From assembly GCA_030737875.1 (NCBI GenBank), contig CM060920.1, forward strand, positions 475,632,861-475,696,860: 64,000 nucleotides of DNA, in the 5' to 3' direction. Of the stretch, positions 23,225 to 37,714 are shown piece by piece. Both the position numbers and the translations under genes were made by a program. This DNA comes from Allium sativum (Eukaryota > Streptophyta > Magnoliopsida > Asparagales > Amaryllidaceae). The notes beneath the pieces were generated by a model, which searched no databases, was not told the origin of the DNA, and saw only the letters and a program-made list of their open reading frames with translations. Within the stretch, counting starts at the first letter, position 1. Every line of letters begins with the position of its first letter.

Positions 23225-25949
23225 TAACTGTGCATGAATGAATAGAGTGTTAAAAAAGAAAATTGGAATTTTCAAAATTTAAATATTTATAAAATATTCA
23301 CTCATAAATCAAATTCTCAACCCCATTCTCCCTCTTTTGTTATCATCAAAAGAATACAGGGTTTAATATACAGATGAAAAATGGCTAAAAAAATATAATT
23401 TCAGCTTAAGAGGAAGAACGGTCACCATAAATCTCAATCAGTCGAACAAAAATCATAATATATAAGAAATGAAAGCAAATTTCACATTGTAGAGAATGAC
23501 GGATTTAAGATGATATTTATAAAAATGAGGAGAGTTATGAATTTCAATTATTTTCAAAAGAATTTTATAAAATTGAAGCACAAAAACAGTGATGGATTTG
23601 GACTATAATTAATAATTCAATTTAAGTGACAAAATCGTATAATCTCAAATCCCAATGACTATCAATCAACAAATCATAATACTTCATAAAATTTCAACAC
23701 ATTTCACAGATTAGAAAGATGGATTGACAGGCTGGTTTTTAAACACCAAGGAGAATTTCATATTAATTTTACTTTATAGTGCATTATTTCCTTTTCTTTT
23801 TATTTTATTTAAGAGCACACTAACCACACATAACCAGAGCTTGGATTTTTAAATGAGGTCAGTTGCAGCTTAAATTTTAAGTAATCTCTTAACCGTGCAT
23901 GACCAGAGCTTGGATTTTTAAATAAGGTTAGAGATATACTTATGTATTAATTATTTTTATCATTTCAGCTTTAAAAGGAAAAACTCCTCGGTATATAAAA
24001 CCAATATGTGGATGATAGAAAATGAGGTAGGTACAGAAATGGACTACGAAATAAATTTCTAAATTAATTATATTATGAAATATGCTCGACTGTACCGGGA
24101 TCATTGAAAATTTTCAATTATCCCTAATTCTGAATAATAACATAGTCCGATTTCTATCACAAATATTTCCACTGTTTATTCAAAAAGATTTTAAAAAATA
24201 TTAAACTCTCCACATTAATATAAAAAACATGATGGGTGACAAAATAGTAGATAAAGAAGATGGTCATGAAATAATTGCCAATTCAAAGATATTATAATAA
24301 ATGTTCAACCAACATGAAAATTCAAATAAAATTTCCTCTTGTTGTGAAATATACTGCAGTCATAATTCATCATAATTTCAAATTCTATTAATAATTTTGA
24401 TGAATTATAAATACAGTTCAATTTGAATATTGATTTCAATTTCTGAATGAATAATAAATAAATAATTTTAAAATTGAAAATCAATTACAAGAGGAAAATG
24501 TGGATCTATACAAGACAAGAGGGATTAAGAAATATATACATGATGAGAATAAACAAAACAACACTTCTAAACTGATATCACTTGATGTCTCTATTAATGA
24601 GGATTATAACATGACACTGGAGACAAACAAAAATAATTCAGACAACAGAATTTTAACCACAAAGCCCAAGTAGACAAGACAACAGATTAAACACATTTAT
24701 CAGAGAAGCAAATAGTTTTACTCAACATAAGTAACTATTTGAAAACATTTTTCAAAACAGTATCAGAGCAGCACAAAAAACCAATATCACAGCAGACTTG
24801 TCATGAAGATGGTCACAAAAATTGATTCATGATCCAAGATTAAAAATACCGTTTATTCTAAATCATTTGATGGAATATGAAGATATCAGGATTCAATGAA
24901 TCGATCACACCAGATTATTAATTTTTGATTCGAGATATGTGTGAGATTCAATAAATCAATAATTTCAAATGATTTTAAACAAACAAATATTCAAGTCAAA
25001 TAATCATGAAATTGTAGTGAGTTTTAAGACCTGATTTTCAAAGAATTTTCTGACAAGTACACGAGAAATCTCAGATCATTTACATCAAGTTTGAGAGGTA
25101 TTCATGATCCAAAAAATTAAAAATAATTTATTTGAAATCACTTGAATTAATGTCAAGTTTGAGATATAATGAATCAGCCACACTAGATTGATAATTTCAA
25201 ATTTAAGTAGCGTGTGAGATTAAAAATATCAAGAATTTCAGGAGGTTTCAAACAAACAAATTTCAACCATAATGATCATGAATAAAGAGGAATTTCAAGA
25301 TGTATCACTGTGACTCAAGACAATTCAAAATGTCCAAGCCAATCTGAAATATAATGAAATTATCACAACTGATAAATATTGGTGTGTTGTAATGAGCATA
25401 TTATTTCAAGCTTTTCTAAAATGAATAAGTGAAAAACTCAAAACAGTAGTGGTCTGTGAAATTCCATTAAACTTTCATATCTTCAAGAATTTAGAATTCA
25501 AATTAACAGTGTTCAAGATATTACACGAATGCTTCAGCACTGTCAGGAATTCAGGCATAAGAAAATAAACTTCAAAACAATTGCACATATATACAAGTTT
25601 AAATTCAAGATCTAGAAATGATTAAAACATGGGAGTTTTATTGAATAAAGTGAATTTCCAGAAGATCATGAATACTGCAATTGGAAGTTAAGAAAGCACA
25701 GAATAAAAAAATATGGCAGTGTCAAATCAATTTAGAACAAACAAAAGAAAATAAACAGAAGGGGGTGAAGGAAGGAATATACAAAAAATATTTACATAAA
25801 TGAGGTTAGAAATCATACCTGATTCACAGAAGACATTGTGGATCTCCAACCCATCAGATTCGGCTAAGGAACTCTAAATGATTCAATGAAATGAAGCAGT
25901 TTGTTTTAAATTCTCTTTCGCAAAGTAGCTCCTCAGCCACCTCTAGTAC
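23225..25949. other. Non-coding interior of the SIRE-like element
   Basis: This is 2.7 kb of strongly AT-rich sequence where pol would be expected. No frame shows protease, integrase, RT or RNase H motifs. It contains diffuse short direct repeats, for example two copies of a CAGAGCTTGGATTTTTAAAT-like string near 23836 and 23903. Confidence 0.6.
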
Positions 25950-27301
25950 CTAACAATTTAGGGGATCGAGTGGTCTAACAAAATTAGTAAAACCACTCAC
26001 AGTTGTATTCATACGTTTTGGTACCCAGACCTGTTTGTATAATAATTCATCTGAATCAACTTTTGTACCCTGCGGAACCCAAACTTGTTTGAATTTAGAC
26101 AAATTTCTGTTATTTCCTTTTGGGGTCCAAAATGAATTAAATGAATTGTTATCGATCAAACTCACATCTCGCTTTTGTTTTAAAAATCCTTTGAAATTGT
26201 TAGAGTTCAAATTTTCAAAACCAACATTTCCAAAGTGATTAGAAGGATTTTTAAGATCATTTGAATTTCGTTTTTCCAAAACATTGATTTTCCCAAAACC
26301 AAGTCCATGTTTATTTCCAAAAGAGGAATTATTTTCAACACCATATTCAACGATTTTCCTCCATTAGAAAATTTATTCAGAGTTGATTCAAGTCATTGAA
26401 TTTTAGTTTTAAGATTGCCATTTTCCTCGATTAAATCTGAACAACGATTATTAGCAATCTTTCTTTCAGCGTCATGTTGTTTCAAAACCAAATTTTCATT
26501 TTCAAGAGATTTAACTTTAGCTTTGGACTTAGTAATCTCAAGATCAAACCATTTTTGTTTTTCAAATTCACGCTTTTCACATTCTTTGAATTTTTCAATT
26601 TCAGTTTCAAGCTCTCTCAAAATCGCTTCAGTTTTCATCATACTTTCTTTTTCAAAAGATTCATGTTTGAAATTAACTATATCAAACTCCTTTTGCAAAG
26701 TACTACTTTTATGAATTAATTCACCTTCATGACCTTTCAAAAAACAAAATTTCGTTTTCGAATTTTCTAAAGTTTTCATTAAGATGAGTCAAATCAATTT
26801 TCAATTCATACAATCTTTACAATCGGAGTTTTCAGATTTTAATTTCAAATCATTATTTTTGCATCGCAACTCAGAGTTTTCAGATTTCAAAATTTTATTT
26901 TTCCGTTGGAGATAATCAATAGTTTTGGTTAAATTATTACAACAAGAAACTAATTCTTCATATGAAAATTTTCCATCATTTGGATCATCATTAATAGCTC
27001 CAATTAAGTACAAATCTAAATTTGAGTTGGCAACTGAGGGTTTTGAGCAGTTTTCAGGTTTTCAATACTGCGCGTTGAGAGTTTTCTAGATATCCTGCGC
27101 AGTTAAACAATGAGTGATAAGATCAAGCTGATTATTACTCAGACAAGAATAGAGAATATGCATAACACGAGCATTGACAACTTTATTTTTCTTATCTAGC
27201 ATATCTCCCATATTTTCAATGATAATCCAATATTCAAAATTATTATTTTTAAATATAATTCGACTGATGACCCATGACTCTAGAGTTAAACAAAATACAT
27301 G
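25950..27301 (-). pseudogene. Gag-like remnant of the SIRE-like element
   Basis: On the minus strand, just after the primer site, NFEYWIIIENMGDML and NARVMHILYSCLS match the start of a Ty1/copia gag. A stop (TAG) falls where QDIWKTLNAQY-like residues continue. Then come FSYEELVSCCNNLTKTIDYL, a long Lys/Glu/Asn coiled coil (26779-26393) and a C-terminal part with two KQVWVP repeats (26079-25990). Stops and frameshifts break it into at least four pieces. No zinc knuckle was identified. Confidence 0.7.
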
Positions 27302-27313
27302 CTCTGATACCAC
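27302..27313 (-). other. Primer-binding site (initiator tRNA-Met type)
   Basis: The minus strand reads TGGTATCAGAGC, complementary to the 3' end of plant initiator methionine tRNA. It lies one base inside the LTR ending at 27315. Confidence 0.85.
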
Positions 27314-27314
27314 T

Positions 27315-28891
27315 TGTTGGATTTAGATTAACCCTAGAGGGGGGTGAATAGGGTTTATTACACTTTATTGCTGAGTTGTTAAAGTTAACGGGATGTTAAA
27401 AATAATCACAGATCAAAGAATATAGCAGAAATAGAAATGCAGAAAATAAATGATAGAAGATATACCCAGCTTCGGCAAAACCCTGCCTGCTGCTGCATTC
27501 CTAAGGTTTATACTAGGTAAAAGAATAAATCTCGCATACAAGACCATGTACACTCGCGAACCCCTCGCTCCTATTCTAATCCAACACTCAAAACCCTAGA
27601 CTAACCGATATCCCCTCGACCAGATTTTACCGAATTACAAACCCGTAATCCGTAACCCTAAATTTTACAGACTCTAGTAAACTGCCAGTTAACACCCTAG
27701 CTGGATCCCCTAGATTTTACAGACCTAGAAACTGTTTGAGACAGTTTACAAATAAGATAAAAATAAAACAAAGATAAATTAAAATAGAAAAACCCTAGTC
27801 CCTTTGTATTTAAAACAGGCCATATAGGCGTAGCCATCTTCCACTGAGTCGGCCCATTCCTTCAGCTGTGAAACCCGGTTCCCTTTTGCTTCGAGAAATG
27901 AAAATGGTGGCTGGCGATTAGGGTTTTCCAAATCCCAAATCAAATTCGATTGTGATTGCTCTTCGATTTGCTTCTCTGTTTCCTTCGAATCAATGGATGC
28001 TTGATTCTTCGATTACATTGCTCGACCGATTTGGGATTGCTCTCTGGCTCGATTGAAACTGTGAGTTTTCTGAAATTTCTAGCTTTGAAATGCTTGAATT
28101 GATTTTATGGGTGTCGATCATCTAAAAGCCGATGATGATAGTGGTGATTAAATAGGGATTAGAAATCCTATAAATCTCTGATTTCGTGTCAATGACTTGC
28201 CCTGATTGTGTGCGGTTTGCTCTTTTGAATCCCTTGATAAAATCGGCTTCAATTTGAATTTGTTGCCACGGCTTTGATTGATTGAATAAATCTGGAGATG
28301 TTTTAAAGATTTGTTTCCTGAAATGAATTCATGAAATGTTTTTTCCCAAAATGTAATTACGAGATTTAATTTGCAAAATCTCTACTTTGATTTATGCATT
28401 GCCATGTATGAGCATTAATGGAAACATTTTACCAAAGATCTTCTTGCCTAAAACTGATACTGCAATTTTTGGAAATTCATCAAACAATTTTGTCATTCCT
28501 TGACCTTTGAGTAATTTATTTTCTAGTGAAAGAATTCCTATTTTTCACCTATCCAGTAAGTGATTTCCTTCCAAAAAATTAGAACATTTGTTACCATTGA
28601 TTAATTCCTTGTTAGTTGCTTGTTTCACGAGAACGTTGGAAAGAATTTGAAAAATAAATAAATGTTTTCTTGCCCAAAATTATCTGTCAAAAAACTGGAA
28701 ATATATTGAAAGAAAACAGATTTATTTCCTGAATCATTACCATCGAATTTGTAAGATTCAAAAGCTTTTGTTTTGATGAACCTGATTGACTAAGCTGTGT
28801 GTGCCATAGATGCGTATAGTTTGATCCCTTATGCCTTTTGTAGTTGTCTTTGTTTTGTGCTCGACTATATATATAAAAAAAACTGAACTGG

Positions 28892-28938
<47 letters not shown>

Positions 28939-30246
28939 TTGTGTTTGACACACTTGAGCTTACTGTTGCAACATATGATCATGCTTATGTTCAAACCAGT
29001 TTAACATATCCATACCTTGTCATATGCTGTTGCACTTCAGATTTTGTTGTACTTGAATAAATGTACAATGTTTTGCTCTCATGACATATGTTATACCATC
29101 CTTGTACATGCTTTTGTTGTAGACTTTACATTGCCATGCTCTTGCTTGCGGTTGTTACATTTGTGTTGGCTTGTTCCACCATGTGTTGCTGCACTTGCTT
29201 ATTCTTGCAGTCGACTCACTTGTATGGCCTCGGCCCATGTTTTAGCTGTTGAGTTGCCACTTTCTTGTATTGTTGACATGCTATGTTCGAATACTTCTCC
29301 ACCCTTTTGTGTCACCTCTTGAAATTGAAGTTGCTCCCTTAAAATTCCATTGTTGTATGCACACTTTCATTCTTGCTTTGTGCACCGACTACTTGTTGCA
29401 CCATTTACTTGTTTATGCATTCGAGTTTCTCGGTCATTATACACAACCATGAACTTGTATTTGCAGTCTAGAGTCCAAAACTGTTTTTCTTCACAATGTA
29501 TCAGTGGGTACTAGAAATATATACATAACAGATCAAGTCATGAAAAATGATGAGAAACACACCGAAATTCTAAGGCAAATAAATTTTAAAAACAGAATAA
29601 TATTTTCTAGAATATAAAATTATTTATGTTCAAGATTACCGTGAGTGTTTCTGTATATGACAGGTAAGCAGAAGAAGATTGGATTGACAGTGAAGATGCT
29701 GTGAAGACAGAAGACTGAAGACAGTGAATGAAGCATTATCAGTAAATGTGTCTGTATATGAAAGTGAAAATGTATGTATATATGATTTGTATAGACAGAG
29801 TGACTGTATGAGTGTTGTAGAGAGAATTGTACCGATATTTGTAATAAACAAATTTTGTTTGAAATAAAATATCATTTTATCGTGTTCAAACGAATTTGTC
29901 TATCGTATTCAGTTTATTTACAAGTACAATGAATGTAGAATGATGTAGTGTATATGAAAGTGGATATGAAATGAAATGTATATCAGTGATGAATTCAAAT
30001 AGTGTTGTTATAAATAGTTGTACTATTTGAATATTTGAAATATAATATTCAATTTAAATAAAATACTGTATGAATATATGAATGTCTATACAGTTGTATT
30101 CTATTTAAATATAAATATTATATTCATGTCTGTGATGTATATATAGAACAGTACAGTAACAAACACATTTTAAAATAATATTTATTTGGTTGTTATCATC
30201 AAACAAAAATCATATAATTGTGTATACAACTACGTTATATACAACA
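27315..30246 (-). repeat. 5' LTR of the SIRE-like element
   Basis: It is 2,932 bases long and aligns along its length with 19916-23104. It lacks the bases equivalent to 22076-22370, with TGTAT joined directly to CAGTGGGTAC near 29500. It contains a (TA)n tract at 28894-28934. Confidence 0.85.
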
Positions 30247-30251
30247 AATGG
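30247..30251. repeat. Target-site duplication (right), AATGG
   Basis: Matches 19911-19915 exactly. Confidence 0.9.
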
Positions 30252-32042
30252 TATAACTATAAAATCTGTATGTATACAATTATTAGAACTAATTTAGAAA
30301 ATAAATAAATATTGGTGACCGACCTAGAGCAATGACGACAGTTGTAAAGTGTCATGAACGAAACAAAGGGGATAATGATACAAATTTCGATTGGACTGGA
30401 AAATCTTTGCCATTTGTGTTATTGGCTGGGAAAACGATGGTAGCACATCCTTCCCCAAAATTTAGACTTCCCCTTTTGCTGCCTTTAACCCACCCCATCT
30501 CCACATCTTTTTTACGAAATTGTATTATTACCAATTTAATTATTATAAAAAAAACATAAATTACATTATCAATTTCAATGGAATGAAATTACCTTTATTT
30601 CATTGTATTAATAGCCAACCTTCTTTCACAAATATAAAATCATAGAGATCAATTCACATGCAACAACGACATGATTTAAGGAGGAACATGCGGGAAATAT
30701 CAAGAGTTATTCGTGTGATATTGAAAGATTGAGCTCAATTGGAGAATTTCTGTTAAAATAAAATAAAAAAAATCAGAGGAAAGAGGTTAAAATGCAGTTT
30801 ATGTTAAAAAAAATCCTATAGCGCCCGAAAGATAGGAGGCCTGAATGGTGCAGAAACATCCTATGCGTACAATTTATTCCCCTGTGAATTACTACTGCCT
30901 TTCAATAAATTTTTGCACACCCCCGCACTTTGATTTCCTGGGTTTGTTGCAAAGTCCGTATGTTAAAGCCTCTCACTTGTTCCCCAACATTTCAGTTACC
31001 GCCTAAGATTTTGATAAAATTTCATTTATCCTTTATTGCATTTAGTTTTGCTCCAAAAAAGAAATTCATGGCCTGATGGGGTTAAATGCATTAAATAAAA
31101 TTATTTAGTCTGGATCTATTCTCACCTCTATTTCCTCGTTTCACACCTACTTAAAAAGATCATCACACTCCACTATTTTCCTTTCACAACCCGAGTTATT
31201 CCGAAAATGTCCTTGTATTTTTTAAACCATGTTAGTTATAACTTTGTTTCTTTATGAACCTCTCTTAGTCTCAATTAGCTCACATTGATCCAGACTAGGT
31301 TGTTGCGTAAACCTCGCTCGATCCAAGCGAGGTTTGTACATAAACAATATCGCTTCTTTGAATCTTATGTACGTGATTTACTTTTTAAATCATAACCTGC
31401 CATGATTTGAAGAAAGGACAATTTTGAAAAAGTTGAAAATAGAAAATTTTATGAGGTGTGAAAGGAGAAAATTGGGGTTTAAATAGAATTAGCCAATTAT
31501 TTATATTTTAGGCAATTAAATTGGTTTTAAATGATACTAACAACGGCCATCCACAGTTCCGCCGCCCAATGTTTACAATAGAGGTGTGAAGTTTTAATTT
31601 GCCTCTATTATGTGGCCTCTATTACTTAATTTTTCAGAATAAATTACCAATATTTGAATACTTAAAACTAATTGAATATTTACAGATCAAAGTGATAAAA
31701 TTCTGAAACATTATAGATGGTGCAAATCTTCACAGAGTAACACTGACTTTATCTGACCCTTGTCGTTCTTCCTATATTTCAGATATATGTGCTTTATCTC
31801 ATGTCTTCAATAGTCGTACGTTCCAGCTATAGGTGTAAATTGATTAAATCAGATCAAATCAAACTAGATGAATATGTGCTCAAGCCACGTTTTAGACGGA
31901 CACAAATCAGATAAGCATAGAGCTTACAACATTTGTATGTGGTGCACAACAAACGAATAATGTTCAAGTAAGAAATAAACGCCGATTATTTTCAAATGAA
32001 CATATTTTCGAATATTTTTTCTTATTCCAATTGCCTTTATCT
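30252..32042. other. AT-rich intergenic sequence
   Basis: No gene is supported. A 10-bp hairpin (AAACCTCGCT..AGCGAGGTTT) lies at about 31311-31337. Confidence 0.5.
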
Positions 32043-32800
32043 ATAGGCATTGTTATTCGCACTCCAAAATTGGTTAAGTGATGGTCAATTTTAAGGGAAG
32101 TCTAGTAATATTTAAAATTGTTAGGGGGGTACTTAGCACAAAAATTTGTATATGAAAATAACCCTACTTTACATCTTGGGTGTTGTTATTGACTCTCCAG
32201 TTTTGGTTAAGGTGCGTCACGTCCAAAAACAAAAATCTGGTATACCCCACCATTTTCCAATTTAGTCATTTTCGATGGCTCTTCTCCAATCTTTAGACCT
32301 AAACTTGACCTACCCCAACCAAATTCCATTGATAAAATCGGCAGCACCTTACAGAATTTCAAGTGAGTCCTCCCTTAATAAAAATGGGAGTGTCAGTGTC
32401 ACACTCCGAACTTCCCCGATCTCTGAAAAGACGGAAAAATGCGGATTGTATGAGAACCCGACGCATTGGAATATAGAACAATAGAATTTTTCATTGGTAT
32501 TACAACAATTTACATCCAAGTACAAGAATATTAGAGTGCGAATAAATATTACACAGCGGAAAAATAATATCAAAGATAAATAATTTACATAGCAGCGGAA
32601 ATAAAAATGTATAAATACAACGCGTAGCAGAAATACATCAACTAACACAACTAAAAGAAATACACGGATACAAAGCTTTCCGAATATAGGTCCAACTGTA
32701 AATCAGGATCCTGTTAAATAAACAACTACAAAACCAAAACTACTAGCTGTCCGTGTGGAAAATATGGGCATCCAGAGTTTATGTGAAAACAATAAACTCT

Positions 32801-32820
32801 AGGTCAGTCATGAGACTGGT
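32801..32820 (-). promoter_or_regulatory. Conserved small LTR hairpin
   Basis: On the minus strand CAGTC-TCAT-GACTG, followed by ACC, is the third example in this window of the structure at 1091-1111 and 62699-62720. Confidence 0.5.
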
Positions 32821-35800
32821 ATGAGAACTAAAATAGTTACCATACTCTAATTTAAAAGGGTGAAAATCATGGGACTGTGTCGTATGACACGGAACAGGTT
32901 TACTCCACATGAATATCAGTTTAAAATAAAACAACACAATGCTTTTTGAAAAATGAAGCTATCATAAGACTCAGGTCCCATCACACAATGCAACGCACGC
33001 CAAAGGATAGAGTTTTACCTTATAATAGCCAAACGTGCTTGATACGCTTTAAAATAAATATCTTTGATATTATTGTACGTGCATAGCATCAAAAACAACT
33101 TCAAATATAAATGTATCAACCATAGATGACATAATACCCCATCCTACTATGTCGCCATATAGGCTTACAACTAAAACCAAAAAGTCGCGCATTGGAAATT
33201 GGATTCCATCTATGACTCGAGGCATGGGATCTTGCCCACCAGTTTCGGATCACCTCTAGCAAGATGTCGAGGATTATACCTATGGGCAACCCTTGGTTAG
33301 CAGCAGGGCCGGTGCGCACCTAACATTTGTGGATTATTTATTCCTAAACAATACATTTCTTAGTCCTGTAGGACCTACAACTTGGCCAGTACATCGACCA
33401 TCTGAGCCTTTTGGTCGGCTCTATATCTGAGGCGTCTCGCAATCCATCATCCACATAAGTAAAAATGTCTGGGCTCCATACCATGATACCACTCTCAGCT
33501 AGAAAGAAATGCGTGCACTCCCTACCACCCTTATCCCGTTTTTGACTCATACCAGGGTGTGAAGCTCACGAATTAACGCTACAACATGAAGTTATGCTAA
33601 AAGTCGTGCTTCGATCATCATCTATAAGACTCTTCTTTTCAACAAAAGCCTTGATCCTTTGCATCTTAGCATGCCACATTATCAATCCAAACTATACCAT
33701 TGATTTCCACCAATATATAACCTCTAAGCTCATACGTCTTAGAGAAGGGTGTTAAGCAAGAGAATAAATTCTCCGCCATGAAACAGATATATATTTTGCA
33801 GAGATCAACGAATACAGTGTGAAGTACAATGTCAAACATACAATCCACTCACAAGTTCGTTCTGGGTCTGAATGAAACCGGAGGCACCTTATTCCTCATC
33901 CGATATGTCCAATACATGAGAGAGGTCCTCGCACATCCGGCCGATCTCCAAGTACGTCTGGACGATCACCATTTATTACCTCTACTTGGGTGTATTTTCC
34001 AAATGAGACATTAGCAATAGCCCAAACAATGTGAAGATCTCCGGTCTTTAGCCACCGTCTTCATTTTCGACTTTTAATTGTCGTAACAGTCGTTCATAAT
34101 GGGTTAAACCCGGTCTTTCCGAATAACTGACGTATCTTTATAATCATGTGATAATTACACAAAGATAACACACATCTCATTCTAATCCAGAATATTCTTT
34201 TTTTCAAATATTCACATCTTTGGGGAAAAATTCCCATTAATTCTATCAAAGATAAGTTCTTTTAAACTTATTATTTAATCCTCCTTTGGATATTATTTTC
34301 AAAAGATTTTATTATATCTTTTCACAACTCAAACCTGATTAAGGTTTAAGAACTAGTCAGGATTATCGAGCCTTACCGAAGTAATCATTTATTTTATTAT
34401 CCCAATCCGGACCTATTCATCCCATGGAGAAAAACTGGTAGTACTCCATATTTAACACCCATAATGTTATTGGTAAATTTAATTACCACAAACATTTCAA
34501 ATCTAATTAAAAATTAAACTATCACATGGAGTAAAACTGGCGGTACTCCATGTTGATCATTTCTTTTGTTTGATAAATTTAATTATCTCATTCACATTTC
34601 AATCTAATTAAAGATTCATTAAAACTCTAACTTAGTTTTAATCTCAAAATCATTACTTAACGAATATTCATTTTTTTTAGAAATTAATCTTGTCCTTACT
34701 GGGGTTAAAGAACAAATGTCATGTAAAAACACCGTTCACAATAAACCCAAAATTATCTTCCATTTGATATGGAATCTTCACGGAAATCTAAACAATTTAT
34801 AATCGATATAAATTTCTGTATATGGCTAATACTATAAGTGGAATAATGGCAAAACCTTTTTAAATTCCATAAATAGTAAATTCCTTCCTTCATAGAAGCT
34901 CATCTCGATTATTATCTATCGAATTCCGTTCAATTTCAATTTAATTAAATAAACTGGAAAACTACCTTAAATCTTAATTAAAAGATTTATTACTTTTACA
35001 AGTGGGTTCAAGAACAATATTATTTAAGATACCATTAATAACGAACCCAATATCCAATTTGATATTAAATATAAATTTTAAATGGAAATCATACCGACTT
35101 TCATTCAATATCAAATTCTGAAACCAACAGATATCGTTTTGGAATAACGATATCAATCCCTTAAAAATTTCTCAACGTTATTCATATGATCACGAAATCC
35201 AATATTGAAAACATCAAAAGATAATTTTCACTCAAATCCATTCCAATATATAAATTGGTAAATTCTGGTTATATATAAACACCATTTATAAATCCGATTT
35301 ATTAATTTGAAATCATTGGATTATTGCTCTAGTTGTTAATTAGTTCATTCAGACAAAAAAATATCTTTTATCGTTTCAAATCTGGAATATTTCATCCAAA
35401 ATCTTTCCAAATCATTTATTATGAATTTACATAATTTTTCCATATTTTTAATAATTTTATTAAGGCCCTTACAGTCGGTTTCCAATATCGGCCATCAAAC
35501 TACATCCATAGCGACCTTTTCCAAAATTGATTTGGATATTTTTTTTAAATCTAACCTTTTAAATTTAAATCTCTTATATTCATTTGAAAGATCTTTTCGA
35601 AACGAACCCAACGGTTTCGATTTTAGGAGAATCCAACGGTCAGATCTCCCGTTACGTCTATTCAAAGTTAATGGTTAAAATCCACGAATGGTCGTTGCAC
35701 GTCACGTTCTATTCAAACCATTTGAATATATATATATATATATTATATAATATATCATCGATTTCCATACAAAACGTATTTTATAAAACGTTTATAAATT

Positions 35801-37705
35801 CGTTTAAAAACGATTTCGCTTCCATTTCAATTTTAAATTAAAATTGAATCTTCTATATTATTATAATCTCAAAATAATAATATTTTCAAAATATCAAATT
35901 CTGAATTCTAGTTTCTCGATATTCATTATAAAAGTAAATAAAATCGATATAAAATCCGTTTAAGTTAAAATACCGTTTTTGTACTTAACTCGGCTTCATA
36001 TTTTTATATTTTCGTGTCCATCCAAAATCGAACATCAAAATCAAACTTCTAATCTTCATTCAATATTATATTATAATAATATTCATATTTATTCCGGATT
36101 GGAATAAAATTTCAACCAATATCCATATAAATCAATTCATATGGATTTCATTCATCATATATATCCAACAATAGTTATAAGCAACTGCCAACATCCAAAA
36201 TGACATCCAACGTGCATTTTATTTTCGTATAAGCTTTACTCAAAAATTTAACGCTTATATAAATCTGTCAATCAACCGATTAACCACAGTTTCACACAAG
36301 GGAGATGTGTGAGTCAAATATCATCCCAAGACCCGTGTGGGGTTTTCAACCAACAACAATCAATTTAAATCAATCACTGGTTAATAAATTTAACCAATTC
36401 TAATTAGATTCGAATTATTTTTCTAGCTAACCAATTTTCACTGTTCAAATTATAAATGGATATTTATATCCAATTTCAACTACCACAAATATATTAACAT
36501 TATTTTAGTATGTTAGGCAACTCAAAATCACAATCAAAACATAACTCAACAAATCAACAATTCATCCATGGGTTTGCAAACAACAGTGATGTGAGCTACC
36601 ATGCATCGTATAACATTTTGTGATAATTAAACAGATAAAAATCAGCATAGATAATCAATATAATTTTAAATATGGTTTAATAACATAACAAAATATTTAA
36701 GTGAGAGAGTTCTCACCTTGATTGGCTCAGATCATCGATTTCTTTTTTAAATCAAATTAAACTTGGGTTTAATTTGACCCAGAAATTCAGCTTGCTCCAA
36801 ATCTGACCAAATTAGTTTTGTTGTGAAGCTCTCGACTCCACGATCGTAACGAATCCAGTTTCGCGCGATTCTGAGTTCGTATGTGCAAGATATTAAGTTA
36901 CAAAGTTTGAATACATGATTAAAATAATAATTAAATAAAAAAACCTAATTTCTATACCAAAATTGATTTCACTGTGCTCCCCTTGGCCATCACCCTTGTT
37001 CACAGTCGTGGGGCCACCTGACGCTGATCTGCCACCGCCATCAGCTTCCTCTTTCCGCCACGCACCAACGTCGGCCGCCACTCCCCCTAGATCGCCACCA
37101 TTCTCCTCAAAAAGCCCCTCAACCCCGTCACCGTTCGAACCAAAAGCCCACCGCCTCAGGTCACGTGGTGGTTGCGAACTACGACCAAAAGCTCTGCCAC
37201 GCCACCCTCTTCTGACCACCTTCGATCACCATCGGCCAACATCGCCTGTGGCAGCCGCCACAAGCCAATCTTCATCTGTAGCTCCACCGAAATGATCGAC
37301 GATGATCATCCCCAATTTTCGGCAACCACAGGCCACTTCAAACCAAATACCTTAAAGCAAAACTTGGCAAGCATCCTCCCCTCTACAACTTTCCTTTTGG
37401 TGCCATCATCTAATACTCGATGGTTTGATCACAATTTCACTAAAATCAAAGTCAGTTTTTTGACTTTAAACTGAAATTCCAGCGAATCCGTGCAACGATC
37501 GGTCATGAAATTTTTGTGGTAGGGACAGATCATCATATGCTACAACTTTCGTGTATTGAGTTTAGGCTAATTGTTCATGGATTGGAAAATATAAATTATT
37601 TTAAGTTTAGGGTCTTTTTTGTAAGAGGTGGTTAGAGTGGAGAGGGGGTTGGCTGCAATTTTGGAGGAAGAAGGAGAAATAGGGTTTGGGGGAAGAGAAA
37701 AAGAT

Positions 37706-37714
37706 CTTATATAG
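37706..37714 (-). promoter_or_regulatory. TATA box of the solo LTR
   Basis: The minus strand reads CTATATAAG, followed by a pyrimidine-rich leader (CTCTTCCCCCAAACCC). It lies about 720 bases from the minus-strand LTR start. Confidence 0.55.

Larger units (their letters stand above)
19916..30246 (-). mobile_element. Gag-only Ty1/copia element, SIRE-like, complete ends
   Basis: The element has two long LTRs (19916-23104 and 27315-30246) with TGTTG..CAACA ends, flanked by AATGG. On the minus strand a primer site TGGTATCAGAGC (27313-27302) lies two bases inside the right LTR, and a polypurine tract (23117-23105) abuts the left LTR. Only a decayed gag-like ORF is present and no protease, integrase or RT motif was found, so it is non-autonomous. 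A primer site matching initiator tRNA-Met and several GGGGGAG tracts suggest the Sireviruses. Manual comparison of about 165 bases near the plus-strand left end of the LTRs gave about 13 differences, so the insertion is not recent. Confidence 0.85.

Noticed and set aside
36963..37295. Pro/Ser-rich open frames on both strands
   Set aside because: They sit inside the solo LTR in a locally GC-rich leader. The composition is low-complexity and no domain is visible.
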